A DNA stretch of 64,000 nt. Source: Duganella guangzhouensis (lineage in GTDB: Bacteria > Pseudomonadota > Gammaproteobacteria > Burkholderiales > Burkholderiaceae_D). A program made the position numbers and the translations under genes. Position 1 is the first letter of the stretch. Each line of letters opens with the position of its first letter. Below the pieces are notes generated by a model. It saw nothing but the letters and a program-made list of their open reading frames with translations, was not told the origin of the DNA and searched no databases. Positions 9,881-19,277 of the stretch are shown here, one piece after another. The stretch lies in the NCBI RefSeq assembly GCF_009674535.1, contig NZ_WKJK01000002.1, positions 62,001 through 126,000 of the forward strand. Direction: 5' to 3'.

Positions 9881-11328
9881 GCGAGTCGTCCGCCGCCACC
9901 GCGTCGGGCGCGATTCGCCTCCCCGCCGTGCATCTGATCCTGTCGGACGCCGGCTGCGAGGCGTTGATCGCGCAGTACGGCCGCGTGCAGACGCTGGAGG
10001 CCGCGCGCGCATTGTTGGCCGAGCTGCGCGCGATGCTGCTGGCCGCCCGCGAAGGCGGCACCACAGGCGCAGTGGCGGCCGCGCCGGACACCAGCATTCC
10101 CGCCCTGCTGGCTATGCTGTCCGAGCGTCTGCGCGAACAAAACGCTTCGCCACTGAAACCGGTCTTCAATCTGACTGGCACCGTCCTGCACACCAATCTT
10201 GGCCGCGCCCTGCTGCCCGACGACGCCGTGCAAGCAGTGGTGGACGCGATGCGCTGGCCGATGAACCTGGAATGGGACATCGACACCGGCAAGCGCGGCG
10301 ACCGCGATAACCTGATCGAAGACCTGCTGCTGGAACTGACCGGCGCCGAAGCCGCCACCATCGTCAACAACAACGCTGCCGCCGTGCTGCTGATGTTGAA
10401 CACCGTGGCGCTGGGCAAAGAGGTAATCGTCTCGCGCGGCGAGCTGGTGGAAATTGGTGGTGCCTTCCGCATTCCCGATGTGATGACGCGCGCCGGCGCC
10501 GTGCTGCGCGAAGTCGGCGCCACCAACCGCACGCATTTGAAGGACTATGACGAAGCCGCCGGTCCACAAACCGCGCTGATGATGAAGGTCCATACCAGCA
10601 ATTACGCCATCACCGGTTTCACCAAGAGCATCGAACTGGACGAACTGGCGCCACTGGCGAAGAAGCACAACATCCCGCTGGCGGTGGACCTGGGCAGCGG
10701 CACCCTGGTCGATCTTGAACAATATGGCCTGCCGCACGAAACCACGGTGCGCGAAACCATCGAAGGCGGCGCCGACCTGGTTACCTTCAGCGGCGACAAG
10801 CTGCTGGGTGGACCGCAGTGCGGCATCATCGTCGGCCGCAAGGACTTGATCGCGCAGATCAAAAAGAACCCGCTGAAGCGCGCCCTGCGCGTCGGCAAAC
10901 TGACGCTGGCCGCGCTGGAGCCGGTACTGGCGCTGTACCGCGCCCCCGACCTGCTGCCCGAACGCCTGACCACACTCAAGCTGCTGACCCGCCACGCCGC
11001 CGACATGCGCGCGCAAGCGCAAGCCATTCTGCCGGCGCTGCAAGCCGCGCTGGGCGCCGGCTATGAAGTCAGCGACGAAGCGATGATGAGCCAGATCGGC
11101 AGCGGCGCGCTGCCGGTCGATCAACTGCCCAGCCACGGCCTGGTAGTGCGTCCCGCCGCGCAAGGCCGCATCAGCAACGCGCTAGGCGTGCTGGAACAGC
11201 GCCTGCGCGCGCTGCCGCTGCCAGTGATCGGCCGCGTCGCACAAGACGCGCTGTGGCTCGACCTGCGCTGCCTGCAAGACTACCAGCAGCAACGCTTCAT
11301 CGACCAACTGACGCAACTGACAGCATGA
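9877..11328 (+). CDS. selA: L-seryl-tRNA(Sec) selenium transferase SelA
   Basis: PLP enzyme that converts Ser-tRNA(Sec) to Sec-tRNA(Sec) using selenophosphate. Its 483 residues compare with 463 in E. coli. The N-terminal region binds tRNA(Sec). The PLP domain includes [15 protein letters not shown] and the lysine motif [12 protein letters not shown], with the Schiff-base Lys at about residue 308. The ATG overlaps the fdhE stop, and the selA stop overlaps the selB ATG, so fdhE-selA-selB are translationally coupled. selD is not in the window. Confidence 0.97.
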   Translation: MSESSAATASGAIRLPAVHLILSDAGCEALIAQYGRVQTLEAARALLAELRAMLLAAREGGTTGAVAAAPDTSIPALLAMLSERLREQNASPLKPVFNLTGTVLHTNLGRALLPDDAVQAVVDAMRWPMNLEWDIDTGKRGDRDNLIEDLLLELTGAEAATIVNNNAAAVLLMLNTVALGKEVIVSRGELVEIGGAFRIPDVMTRAGAVLREVGATNRTHLKDYDEAAGPQTALMMKVHTSNYAITGFTKSIELDELAPLAKKHNIPLAVDLGSGTLVDLEQYGLPHETTVRETIEGGADLVTFSGDKLLGGPQCGIIVGRKDLIAQIKKNPLKRALRVGKLTLAALEPVLALYRAPDLLPERLTTLKLLTRHAADMRAQAQAILPALQAALGAGYEVSDEAMMSQIGSGALPVDQLPSHGLVVRPAAQGRISNALGVLEQRLRALPLPVIGRVAQDALWLDLRCLQDYQQQRFIDQLTQLTA

Positions 11329-13238
11329 TCGTCGGCACCGCAGGCCACATCGACCACGGCAAGACCACGCTGACGCGCGCGCTGACCGGGGTCGATACCG
11401 ATCGCCTCAAGGAAGAAAAGGCGCGCGGCATTTCAATCGAACTCGGTTACGCCTATACGCCGCTGCGCGCCGACGATCCGCACGGCGAAGTGCTGGGCGT
11501 GATCGACGTGCCGGGCCACGAAAAATTCATCCGCACCATGGCGGCCGGCGTCACCGGCATCGACGCCGCGCTGCTGGTGATCGCGGCCGACGACGGCATC
11601 ATGCCGCAGACACTGGAACACTTGGCTATCCTGCGCCTGCTGGGCGTCAAGCGCGGCGCGGTGGCGTTGACCAAAATCGACCGCGCCGACAGCGAGCGGC
11701 TGCTGCAACTGGAACAGGATATTCAGGCTTTGCTGGCATCCACCGATTTCGCCAGCGCACGGATTTTCCGCACCAACGCCACCGCACCAGACGACGCCGG
11801 CGTGCGCGCCCTGCTGCATCATCTTGGCGAGCTGGCGGCCACGCTGCCGGCCAGCGACGAACGGCGTTTGTTCCGGCTGGGCGTGGACCGCGTGTTCACG
11901 CTGTCCGGGCAAGGCACCATCGTCACCGGCACCGCGCTGGCGGGCAGCGTGCGGGTGGGCGATACGCTGCAGCTGGCGCCTGGCGGGCAGCAGGTGCGCG
12001 TGCGCAGCATTCATGCGCAGAACCGTGCCGCCGAGGTGGGACGCACCGGCCAGCGGCTGGCGCTGAACCTGAGTGGCGCCGGCAAGGACGATATCGCGCG
12101 CGGCAGCTGGGTGGTGGCGCCTGCGCTGGCCGAGTGCTCGGAGCGCATCGACGTCGAGCTGACCTTGACGCCGGACTGCGGGCTGACGCTGAAACCGTGG
12201 TCGCCAGTACATGTGCATCTGGGCGCGTCGCACCACACCGCCAACGTGGTGCCGCTCGATGGCGAGCAGCTGACACCCGGCCACACCGCGCGCGTGCAAC
12301 TGGTGCTGGACGCGCCGGTGCACGCGGTACCGGGTGACCGCTTCGTGATCCGCAACGCGCAGGCCACCGCCACGGTCGGCGGCGGCATGGTACTCGATCC
12401 CTTTGGGCCGGCGCGCAAGCGGCGTAGCCCGGCGCGACTGGCGTGGCTGGACGCGCTGGCCGATTACATCGCCACCGGCGACATCACCGCGCTGTTGGCG
12501 CGTGGGCCGCTGGGCTTGCGCGCCTCGACACTGGTGCGCTTGTCGCAGCTGCCCGCAAGCGAAATCGCGATGCCGGCGGGGACGGTCGAAGTGCCGCTGC
12601 ACGGCGGCGACACGCTGCTGATCGCGGCGGCCGAGGTGCAATCGCTACAGGCCCGCGTGTTGGTCGCGCTGGCTGACTTCCACGAGCGCGCGCCGGACGA
12701 TGCGGGACCGGAGCTGTGGCGCCTCAAGCGCATCGTCTCGCCGGAGATGGAAGACCGTTTGTGGAGCCGTCTGGTCGAGACACTATTGGCCGACGGCGCC
12801 ATCCAGCAGCGCGGCCGCAGCCTGCACCTGCCCGGCCACAGCGTCGAACTGAGCGCCGAAGAACAGGCGGCCGCCACGCCGCTGCTGGCCTCACTGCTGG
12901 CCGGCGGCTTCGATCCGCCCTGGGTGCGCGACCTGATGCGCGAACACCATCTGCCCGAGGCCGAGGTGCGGCGCTTGCTGCTCAAAATGTCCAAAACGGG
13001 AGAGCTGAGCCAGGTGGTGAAGGATTTGTTTTATCATCCGCAGCAGCTGGATGAGCTGGCGCGGCTGGTGGCCACGCTGCCCGAGGTGCAGGCGGCCTCG
13101 TTCCGCGACGCCACCGGGCTGGGGCGCAAGCGCGCGATCCAGATCTTGGAATTCTTTGACCGGGTCGGCTATACTCGCCGGATTGGCAACATCCACCTGA
13201 TACGACCGAACACCGTGTGGTCGTACAGCGCGCACTAA
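11325..13238 (+). CDS. selB: Selenocysteine-specific elongation factor SelB
   Basis: GTPase that brings Sec-tRNA(Sec) to a UGA codon when the mRNA carries a SECIS hairpin. The 637 residues show the EF-Tu-like G motifs GHIDHGKTT (G1), DVPGHEKF (G3) and TKID (G4), then beta-barrel domains. The C-terminal winged-helix repeats (about residues 380-637) bind SECIS. The ATG at 11325 starts directly with [15 protein letters not shown] and overlaps the selA stop. In-frame codons upstream lie inside selA and are not used. selC begins 4 nt after the stop. Confidence 0.97.
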   Translation: MIVGTAGHIDHGKTTLTRALTGVDTDRLKEEKARGISIELGYAYTPLRADDPHGEVLGVIDVPGHEKFIRTMAAGVTGIDAALLVIAADDGIMPQTLEHLAILRLLGVKRGAVALTKIDRADSERLLQLEQDIQALLASTDFASARIFRTNATAPDDAGVRALLHHLGELAATLPASDERRLFRLGVDRVFTLSGQGTIVTGTALAGSVRVGDTLQLAPGGQQVRVRSIHAQNRAAEVGRTGQRLALNLSGAGKDDIARGSWVVAPALAECSERIDVELTLTPDCGLTLKPWSPVHVHLGASHHTANVVPLDGEQLTPGHTARVQLVLDAPVHAVPGDRFVIRNAQATATVGGGMVLDPFGPARKRRSPARLAWLDALADYIATGDITALLARGPLGLRASTLVRLSQLPASEIAMPAGTVEVPLHGGDTLLIAAAEVQSLQARVLVALADFHERAPDDAGPELWRLKRIVSPEMEDRLWSRLVETLLADGAIQQRGRSLHLPGHSVELSAEEQAAATPLLASLLAGGFDPPWVRDLMREHHLPEAEVRRLLLKMSKTGELSQVVKDLFYHPQQLDELARLVATLPEVQAASFRDATGLGRKRAIQILEFFDRVGYTRRIGNIHLIRPNTVWSYSAH

Positions 13239-13242
13239 CCAC

Positions 13243-13338
13243 GGAAGGCATACTCATCCGGTGATGGGGCCGGGCTTCAAACCCGGTGGGGGGCGTCAGC
13301 CGCTCCCTCGTAAGTTCGACTCCTACTGCCTTCCGCCA
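13243..13338 (+). tRNA. selC: tRNA-Sec (anticodon TCA)
   Basis: 96-nt gene with the hallmarks of bacterial tRNA(Sec). It has an 8-bp acceptor stem (GGAAGGCA pairing with TGCCTTCC), a 5-bp anticodon stem CCGGG/CCCGG with loop CTTCAAA and anticodon TCA at 13277-13279, a long variable arm, the T-loop GTTCGACTCC, and an encoded GCCA end. It reads UGA as selenocysteine with SelA and SelB. It begins 4 nt after selB. The 3' 16 nt also encode, on the other strand, the end of the higA-like gene. Confidence 0.98.
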
Positions 13339-13586
13339 TTTCTCTTCATGCGCTGCTCATAGTCAGCTTGCAAGTTCTCCCAGAATGCGACACTCATCTG
13401 GAAGTGTGCCGCCAGTGCCTGTGCCAAGGCGGTGGTGACTGGTCCCTGTTCAGCGAGCAAAGCGATGATCTCATCATGTGGCACGTCTAATGCGGTGATC
13501 AGCTCTCGTTCAGACAAGCCTAACGGCACCATAAACTCTTCGCGCAACATCTCACCCGGGTGGATTTCTTGAAGTACGGTTCTCAT
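13323..13586 (-). CDS. higA: HigA-type antitoxin (XRE/helix-turn-helix)
   Basis: DNA-binding antitoxin of 87 residues. The N terminus IHPGEMLREEFM is the typical HigA opening, followed by a helix-turn-helix region (about residues 22-58) and the family motif FWENLQADYE. In such modules the antitoxin neutralises a RelE-like toxin and represses its own promoter. It lies downstream of the toxin remnant, toxin first, as usual for higBA. The last five codons and stop lie inside the 3' end of selC on the opposite strand, so its C terminus is fixed by tRNA sequence. Confidence 0.85.
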   Translation of the reverse strand: MRTVLQEIHPGEMLREEFMVPLGLSERELITALDVPHDEIIALLAEQGPVTTALAQALAAHFQMSVAFWENLQADYEQRMKRNGGRQ

Positions 13587-13595
13587 CCGAGCCTC

Positions 13596-13793
13596 CTAAT
13601 GATAATCAACTATCTCAACTTCGTAAGCGTCCCGGCCACGCCACCGGAAGCAAATCCGCCATTGGCCGTTAATCCGGATGCTGTGCTGTCCCACACGACT
13701 ACCGTACAGGCGCTCAAGGTGATTGCCAGGTGGTTGGCGCAATTCGTTCAGACTACCGACAAGATGACGATAGGCCAGCCTGGCTGCGCGCAC
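13596..13793 (-). CDS. higB: HigB/RelE-like toxin, N-terminally truncated
   Basis: The 65-residue frame has the conserved C-terminal half of HigB-family mRNA interferases: LNELRQPPGNHLERL, GQHSIRINGQWRICFRW and the terminal EVEIVDYH. Full-length relatives have about 90 residues. Here the first 20-25 are missing, because the frame is closed by a TAG 15 codons or fewer upstream and the only usable start is a GTG at 13791-13793. The hydrolase gene begins its 3' end immediately upstream. Either the toxin is a decayed relic retained with its antitoxin or a short active form; I favour decay. Confidence 0.65.
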   Translation of the reverse strand: MRAARLAYRHLVGSLNELRQPPGNHLERLYGSRVGQHSIRINGQWRICFRWRGRDAYEVEIVDYH

Positions 13794-13800
13794 TTTGATC

Positions 13801-14502
13801 TTACGTAATCGCTTCCACCACTAAATCAATCGCCGCCTCGAAGCAGGCGGATTGTTCTTGCAGCAGTGACCACAGGCGGTTGTGCTCAGCGCCGCGCACG
13901 ATGTGCAGTTGGCGTGAGGCGGCGTTGCGGGCGGACTCGACCAGGCGTTCGGAGATTTCCAGCGGGATTACAGCGTCGTGCTCGGCGTGGATGACCAGCA
14001 GTCGGCCTTCGAAGCGCGACAGGATGTCCCAGGCGTCGCTGTCGGCCCAGCTGCGCTCGCGGCGGATGATGGCGGAGAAATCCGGTCCGAACGGCACTTC
14101 GTACGCCGCCGGGGTGTACACGCCCGGCACCATCAGCACCAGCGCGTCGACCTGATGGCTCTGGGTGACGCGGATGGCGTTGTAGGCGCCCATGCTGGCG
14201 CCGATCACCGCCAGCGGCTGCGGCAGCGAGCGCGCAGCAGCCACCGCCTGCGCCTGCCGCGTACGGCTGGCCACCGACGATTGCGCCAGCGTGCCGCCGG
14301 TTTCGCCATGACCGATGGCGTCGAAGCAGACGCTACCCAGTCCGCGTTGCTGCAATGCGTCACGCAACAGGTGATGTCCACGGCGCGTGCTGGCGCCGGC
14401 GCCGTGCAAATAAAGGATGCGGTTGCTATCGCTGCCGACGTAGTGGTCGGCCTTCAGGCTGTGGCCGTCGAACGGCACATCAAAGTTGATAATTGCGCTC
14501 AT
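13801..14502 (-). CDS. Alpha/beta hydrolase
   Basis: Predicted cytosolic serine hydrolase of 233 residues. Visible features are an oxyanion-region motif LYLHGAGAS (about residue 26), the nucleophile elbow GASMGA, an acid residue in HAEHDAVIP and the catalytic His in AEHNRLW. The order Ser-Asp-His and spacing fit the family; the substrate is unknown. I chose the start at 14502 (MSAIINFDVPFDG) because upstream in-frame residues look non-coding and strand composition changes there; no strong ribosome-binding site supports it. Confidence 0.85.
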   Translation of the reverse strand: MSAIINFDVPFDGHSLKADHYVGSDSNRILYLHGAGASTRRGHHLLRDALQQRGLGSVCFDAIGHGETGGTLAQSSVASRTRQAQAVAAARSLPQPLAVIGASMGAYNAIRVTQSHQVDALVLMVPGVYTPAAYEVPFGPDFSAIIRRERSWADSDAWDILSRFEGRLLVIHAEHDAVIPLEISERLVESARNAASRQLHIVRGAEHNRLWSLLQEQSACFEAAIDLVVEAIT

Positions 14503-14751
14503 GCCGCAGCGTAAACAAGCCGGTGCATTTTGTAAATACGGGCGGTTTTTGCACTTTTTTGGCAAACCAGTTGACGTTAAATTCACGCCAACCGATGCCA
14601 TCTTCGCTCATCTTGCATTCAGCACCACACTCACACCTTAGTAGTTTCCACACGGCACATATTTTCAAACGGTGTTAAAATTACCCATCCGCAATAGATA
14701 TTGCCATGAAATTAATCATACTCACCCCCATTTAATTATCCGAGGAACCAT

Positions 14752-16410
14752 ATGAATTTTGCCAAGATGAGAGTGGGTAGCCGCCTGGCCGTCGGCTTTG
14801 GCGCCTGTCTGCTACTGTTACTGGTGATTGCGGTCAGCAGCTCGCTGACGCTGCGCAGCATCACCCAAGACACCGATAATCTGCTGGAACAGCAGCTGCA
14901 GACCGAGCGGCTGGTGACGGAATGGCACGCCAGCATCCAGAGCAACGTCCAGCGCGCCCAGGCGTCCGCGCGCCTGAGCAATGTGGAAGACCGTAAATAT
15001 TTCGATGACGGCATCACACAAGCCATCAAGCGCAATACCGAAGTGCAAAGACTGTTGACCGAACGCCTGGTCGATCCGGAAGCGAAGCAACTGTACGCCA
15101 CGGCCCTGGCCAACCGCGACATCTACCAGGCCGCGCGCAAGCGCGTGCTGGATACGCGCGACAGCGGCGACGCCGAACTGACCGCCAAGCTGATCCGCGA
15201 AGTGTTCGTGCCGGCCTGCGAAACCTATCTGAACAGCATCGCCGCCGTCGCCAAGCGCCAGCGCACCGCCATCGACGAGATCGGCGCGGGCGTACACGAG
15301 CGCAGCATCGGCGGCATTTCGCTGGCCGCCGTGCTGGCAGTGATTTCGCTGGTCGCGGCCGTGCTGCTGGGCTGGCTGATTACGCGCTCGGTGCTGAAAC
15401 AACTGGGCGGCGAGCCGAGCTACGCTGCCGGCATCACCGACCGCATCGCGGCCGGCGACCTGACCGTGCGGGTGGAACTGGCGGCCGGTGACCGCTCCAG
15501 CCTGCTGTACAGCATCGCCGCCATGCGCGACCGCCTGGCGTCCATCGTCGGCGAAGTGCGCGGCGCCACCGAGGCGGTGGCTACCGCTTCGGACGAAATC
15601 GCCAGCGGCAATCAGGATCTGTCCTCGCGCACCGAGCAACAAGCAGGCTCGCTGGAAGAGACTGCGTCGTCGATGGAAGAACTGACCGCCACCGTCAAGC
15701 AAAATACCGACTTCGCGCGCCAGGCCAATCAACTGGCCGCCAACGCCGCCGGCGTGGCCGAGCGCGGCGGTCAGGTAGTAGGCGGCGTGGTGACCACCAT
15801 GGAAGCCATCAGCGCCTCCTCGCGCCAGATCGTCGACATCATCGGCGTGATTGACGGCATCGCCTTCCAGACCAACATTCTGGCCTTGAACGCTGCGGTG
15901 GAAGCGGCACGTGCAGGCGAACAGGGCCGTGGTTTCGCGGTGGTGGCGCAGGAAGTGCGCACGCTGGCGCAACGCTCGGCCAGCGCCGCCAAGGACATCA
16001 AGCAGTTGATCGGTGAATCGGTGGACCGCATCGCCAACGGCAGCATGCTGGTGGACGAGGCCGGCAAGACCATGGAAGAAGTGGTTGGCAGCATCCGCAA
16101 TGTCAGCGAGATCATGGAACAGATCACCGCCGCCAGCGGCGAGCAGGAAGCCGGCATCGAGCAGATCAACCGCGCCATCATGGAAATGGATGGCGTGACG
16201 CAGCAGAATGCCGCGCTGGTCGAGCAAGCCGCCGCTGCGGCCGAATCGCTGCAGGGCCAGTCCAACCATCTGGCCGAGCTGGTCAGCGTGTTCACAGTGG
16301 ATGGCACCGCGTCCGCCAGCGTGACGTCGATTGCGACCGGCCAGCGCCGCCCTGCCGCTGCCCGCGTTCCGGCGTTGACCAACGCCCGCCGCACCGGCTC
16401 GCACGGCTGA
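14752..16410 (+). CDS. Methyl-accepting chemotaxis protein
   Basis: Transmembrane chemoreceptor of 552 residues. It has a short cytoplasmic start, TM1 (about 12-32), a periplasmic four-helix-bundle ligand domain (about 33-185), TM2 (about 187-209), HAMP (about 210-265) and a long cytoplasmic coiled coil. The hairpin tip carries the highly conserved [20 protein letters not shown]. Adaptation regions rich in Glu/Gln/Ala flank it ([10 protein letters not shown] and others). The C terminus ends in Arg/Thr-rich sequence without the NWETF-type pentapeptide. AGGA precedes the ATG. It is a single gene with no chemotaxis neighbours; the ligand is unknown. Confidence 0.94.
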   Translation: MNFAKMRVGSRLAVGFGACLLLLLVIAVSSSLTLRSITQDTDNLLEQQLQTERLVTEWHASIQSNVQRAQASARLSNVEDRKYFDDGITQAIKRNTEVQRLLTERLVDPEAKQLYATALANRDIYQAARKRVLDTRDSGDAELTAKLIREVFVPACETYLNSIAAVAKRQRTAIDEIGAGVHERSIGGISLAAVLAVISLVAAVLLGWLITRSVLKQLGGEPSYAAGITDRIAAGDLTVRVELAAGDRSSLLYSIAAMRDRLASIVGEVRGATEAVATASDEIASGNQDLSSRTEQQAGSLEETASSMEELTATVKQNTDFARQANQLAANAAGVAERGGQVVGGVVTTMEAISASSRQIVDIIGVIDGIAFQTNILALNAAVEAARAGEQGRGFAVVAQEVRTLAQRSASAAKDIKQLIGESVDRIANGSMLVDEAGKTMEEVVGSIRNVSEIMEQITAASGEQEAGIEQINRAIMEMDGVTQQNAALVEQAAAAAESLQGQSNHLAELVSVFTVDGTASASVTSIATGQRRPAAARVPALTNARRTGSHG

Positions 16411-16417
16411 TACCTCC

Positions 16418-16441
16418 CACGCGGCGCGCTCGTGCCGCGTG
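16418..16441 (+). terminator. Possible terminator hairpin after the chemoreceptor gene
   Basis: A perfect 8-bp inverted repeat CACGCGGC/GCCGCGTG with an 8-nt loop lies 8 nt after the chemoreceptor stop. No T tract follows, so this would be a weak or Rho-assisted terminator. The GC-rich stretch 16442-16595 before the next gene holds nothing else I recognise. Confidence 0.4.
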
Positions 16442-16595
16442 ACTCCCCTGCCGCCCGACTGGCAAATCGCCCGGTCGCGGCGCGCACCAGCGCCAGCTGC
16501 CCGGCGCCCGCACGGGCCGCCGGCGCGGTGTTCCCCTCCCTGCTGCTGAATGTACAATGGCGAAAAAACCATTACTCACCAGGGAAAAACCGATA

Positions 16596-17996
16596 ATGCA
16601 CAAGATCGCTTTGCAAGCCGCCGCCATCGGCATTGCGTTCAGTTCACTCACCGCCACAGCCGCGCCGGCTCAGACCGCCGAGCAGCTGTATCAAGCCAAC
16701 TGCGCAGTCTGCCATGGCGCCAAGCTGGAAGGCGCCATCGGACCGACGCTGGGCGAGCACGCCTGGCTGCACGGCGCGCCGACCAAGGCCAACCTCATCA
16801 AGATCATCAGCAAGGGCGTGCCGGAGAAGGACATGCCGGCCTGGTCGCCAGCACTGAGCGCGCCACAGATTGCGCTGCTGGCCGATTACATCGCCGCCAA
16901 TGCCAACAAGAAGCTGGCGGCGGCGCCCGCCCCTGCCACCGCCGCCAAGCCGGCGAATACCGATTTGCTCAGCGGCTTCACGCTGCCCAAGGGCTTCCGC
17001 ATCAGCGTGTACGCCGAAGGCGCGGCCACCGCGCGCAGCCTGGCGGTGTCGGACAGCGGCATCGTCTACGTCGGCTCGCGCAAAGCCGGCAAGATCTACG
17101 CGCTGGTGCCGCGCACCGACAAGCAGTCGGCCGAGGTGGTGACCGTGGCCGAGGGACTGGAAAATCCGATCGGCGTCACGCTGCTGAATGGCGCGCTGTA
17201 CGTGGGTGAAATCAGCCGCGTGATCCGCTTCGACAATATCGACAAGCGCTATGCGCAAAAGCCTTCCTACGAAGTGGTGAAGGTCAGCCTGCCCAATGAC
17301 AAATGGCACGGCGAGAAAGTCATCAAGGCCGGGCCGGAGGGCAAGCTGTACATCCCGGTCGGCGCGCCGTGTAATATCTGCGATACCGACGACACCAAGA
17401 GCGCCAAGATCTACCGCATGAATGCCGATGGCAGCCAGTTGGAAGAAATCGCGCGCGGCGTGCGCAACACGGTGGGTTTCTCCTTCCATCCATCGACCAA
17501 ACAACTGTGGTTCACCGACAATGGCCGCGACGAGCTGGGCGACAACACGCCATCCTGCGAGCTGAACGTGCTGACCAAGTTCGGCCAGCACTTCGGCTTC
17601 CCTTACTGTCACGGTGGCGTGGTGCCGGACCCGCAGTTTGGCAAGGGTCGCTCGTGCGATGAGTTTGTCGAACCGGTGGCCAAGCTGGGGCCGCACGTGG
17701 CGCCGCTGGGGTTGAGCTTCTACACCGGCAAGCAGTTCCCTGAAACGTATCGCAACAATATCTTCGTGGCCGAGCATGGCTCGTGGAACCGATCGACCAA
17801 GATCGGCTACACGGTGCGCTTCATTACGCTGTACGGCAACAAGCTGGTCAGCGATACCGCCTTTATCGACGGCTTCCTGCGCGGCGACGAAGTGGTCGGC
17901 CGGCCGGTCGACGTGGCCACGCTGGCCGATGGCTCGCTGCTGGTGTCCGACGACTACGGCGGCCGTATCTATCGCGTGACTTACGACGGCAAGTAA
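16596..17996 (+). CDS. Secreted cytochrome c fused to PQQ-dependent sugar (sorbosone/glucose-type) dehydrogenase
   Basis: Periplasmic protein of 466 residues. A Sec signal peptide (residues 1-25, ending TAAPAQ) is followed by a class I cytochrome c domain with CAVCH at residues 36-40 and a Met in KDMPAW as likely sixth heme ligand. An Ala/Pro linker (about 113-130) leads to a six-bladed beta-propeller of the sorbosone dehydrogenase family (GARKAGKIYAL-like blade, GVRNTVGFSFHP, FTDNGRDELGDN, FVAEHGSWNR). The fusion would pass electrons from sugar oxidation straight to its own heme. I chose the ATG at 16596, with AGGGA 10 nt upstream; an upstream ATG at 16557 gives a poorer signal peptide. Substrate unknown. 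Confidence 0.87.
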   Translation: MHKIALQAAAIGIAFSSLTATAAPAQTAEQLYQANCAVCHGAKLEGAIGPTLGEHAWLHGAPTKANLIKIISKGVPEKDMPAWSPALSAPQIALLADYIAANANKKLAAAPAPATAAKPANTDLLSGFTLPKGFRISVYAEGAATARSLAVSDSGIVYVGSRKAGKIYALVPRTDKQSAEVVTVAEGLENPIGVTLLNGALYVGEISRVIRFDNIDKRYAQKPSYEVVKVSLPNDKWHGEKVIKAGPEGKLYIPVGAPCNICDTDDTKSAKIYRMNADGSQLEEIARGVRNTVGFSFHPSTKQLWFTDNGRDELGDNTPSCELNVLTKFGQHFGFPYCHGGVVPDPQFGKGRSCDEFVEPVAKLGPHVAPLGLSFYTGKQFPETYRNNIFVAEHGSWNRSTKIGYTVRFITLYGNKLVSDTAFIDGFLRGDEVVGRPVDVATLADGSLLVSDDYGGRIYRVTYDGK

Positions 17997-18220
17997 TCGT
18001 CGGCCAGTACCTGCTCAAAGCTCCATAGGCGAGTTTTGGGCAGGTCGGTCAACCCGGCCTCGCGGCCGGCGATGTCGACCGCATCCGCCCATATCTCTTC
18101 GTCGAGCTCAAGATCGTTCAGCACTCCCCGCAAGCTCGGCAAAGCCCACCGGCCTGAGCGCAGCAGCGCCACCTGCTCTAGCGCCCAAGCGGCCACGTCG
18201 TCTTCGTATGCGACAGTCAC
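17981..18220 (-). CDS. DUF29 family protein, internally deleted
   Basis: 79 residues, with the DUF29 opening (YEDDVAAWALEQVALLRSGRW) joined directly to the DUF29 end (PKTRLWSFEQVLADDYLPS). The middle of about 65 residues found in its two upstream neighbours is absent without a frame break, so this is an in-frame internal deletion of a tandem copy. It starts with GTG at 18218-18220, overlapping the stop of the preceding copy. Its 3' end overlaps the end of the cytochrome-PQQ gene on the other strand by 16 nt. Function unknown; it may be non-functional. Confidence 0.7.
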   Translation of the reverse strand: MTVAYEDDVAAWALEQVALLRSGRWALPSLRGVLNDLELDEEIWADAVDIAGREAGLTDLPKTRLWSFEQVLADDYLPS

Positions 18221-18642
18221 GGCAAAAAGCCCTCTCGCAGCGCCTGCTCCAGCGGCCATGGACACTCGTCGGGCAGCGCGAAGCAGCCCAAGTCTCCAGT
18301 GGTCCTCACCAAGGCTTCCAGCCAGGCATCCTCCAGAAAATCCTCGTCATCGACCAGATGACGCAAGCTGGGCACCGACTTCAGCATGTTGTTAGTCTTC
18401 TCGCGTTGCAACTCGATCCCACGCTGAGCGAATTCGGTTCGGTGATCCTTAAGCACATGCCAACGCGCCAGTTGCGCCAGCAAGATGCCGCAGCGTTCAT
18501 TCAATTCGTACTCAAACCAGAAGCCAACGCTCTCGATCTCCGTCGCCAGATTCTCGGTATCCAGTTGAGAAAGCTCACCAGCTCGCAGCCTGGATGCCTG
18601 CTCGTTCGCCCATGCGGCAACGTCCTGCTCATATTTGGTCAT
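18217..18642 (-). CDS. DUF29 family protein, second tandem copy
   Basis: 141 residues covering the usual DUF29 length: YEQDVAAWANEQASRLRAG at the start, an acidic/helical middle (ENLATEIESVG), and the terminal PDECPWPLEQALREGFLP. DUF29 proteins have no established function and are often found in tandem arrays. Three ATGs occur in a row; I use the third because GGGG then lies 6 nt upstream. It overlaps the upstream copy by 14 nt and the downstream copy by 4 nt, so the three are one operon. Confidence 0.85.
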   Translation of the reverse strand: MTKYEQDVAAWANEQASRLRAGELSQLDTENLATEIESVGFWFEYELNERCGILLAQLARWHVLKDHRTEFAQRGIELQREKTNNMLKSVPSLRHLVDDEDFLEDAWLEALVRTTGDLGCFALPDECPWPLEQALREGFLP

Positions 18643-19078
18643 CATCATCCCCGTTTGGTAAAAACCCCGTTGTTAAAACCAACTCCAGCGACCACGGACT
18701 GCAATCCGGCAGCCCCTGGCATTCAGCCTCCCTGACGGCCAGGATCACCGCATCGCGCCACACGGCATCGGCCAATTCGCTATCCAGCGTTGCACGCAAG
18801 CTGGGGACCTTCAGCAACAATTTCTCTATATCGATGCGTTGGATGCGGATCGTGGTCAGCCAGCTGGAACCACGGTGCGTCGGTTGCCACTGCCATTTGA
18901 TCAGGTGCTCCACCAGAATCGCCAAGCGGTGGCGTAGTTCCCGTTTTTCGCTCTTGGCCACATCCTGGATCTCCTCCGCAATGTTTTCCACATCGAGCAG
19001 CGACCACTGGCCCGCGCGCAGCAAGCGTGCTTGCTGCGCCGCCCAGACCATGACGTCATCGTCGTAGAGATTGCCCAT
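18629..19078 (-). CDS. DUF29 family protein, first tandem copy
   Basis: 149 residues and the most canonical of the three copies: YDDDVMVWAAQQARLLRAGQW, then LLDVENIAEEIQDVAKSEKR, HLIKWQWQP (the conserved core) and SPWSLELVLTTGFLP. GGAGGA lies upstream of the ATG. It heads a three-gene DUF29 run on the - strand and has no recognised function. The divergence among copies shows the array is old rather than a fresh duplication. Confidence 0.88.
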   Translation of the reverse strand: MGNLYDDDVMVWAAQQARLLRAGQWSLLDVENIAEEIQDVAKSEKRELRHRLAILVEHLIKWQWQPTHRGSSWLTTIRIQRIDIEKLLLKVPSLRATLDSELADAVWRDAVILAVREAECQGLPDCSPWSLELVLTTGFLPNGDDDDQI

Positions 19079-19121
19079 AGCGTCCTCCTCCGCGATTAGA
19101 CCGAGGAACGGCTGAGGAAGT

Positions 19122-19277
19122 TCACTTCAAGTGAAAAAGAACGGTCGCGATGCGCTCAGCGACGGAGCCGGTGAGCAGAACGGCGGCGGTCCAGTAGGCT
19201 TGCGCGGCCATCTGCTCCAGCGCCGGAGCGGCACGGCCGAACATCTCGCGCGAATAAAACAATGCGATCAGCGCGGA
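19122..19277 (-). other. Open remnant without start, in frame after the DUF2199 stop
   Basis: A 51-codon open stretch runs directly on from the TAG of the DUF2199 gene in the same frame (begins SALIALFYSREMFG, ends ATVLFHLK). It has no convincing start of its own. In DNA this GC-rich a stop-free stretch of this length can arise by chance, but its hydrophobic, protein-like composition makes a gene remnant possible. Confidence 0.25.

Noticed and set aside
14676..14700. A flagellar sigma28 promoter upstream of the chemoreceptor gene
   Set aside because: TAAA and GCAATAGA occur but are only 7 nt apart rather than about 11, so the spacing does not fit.
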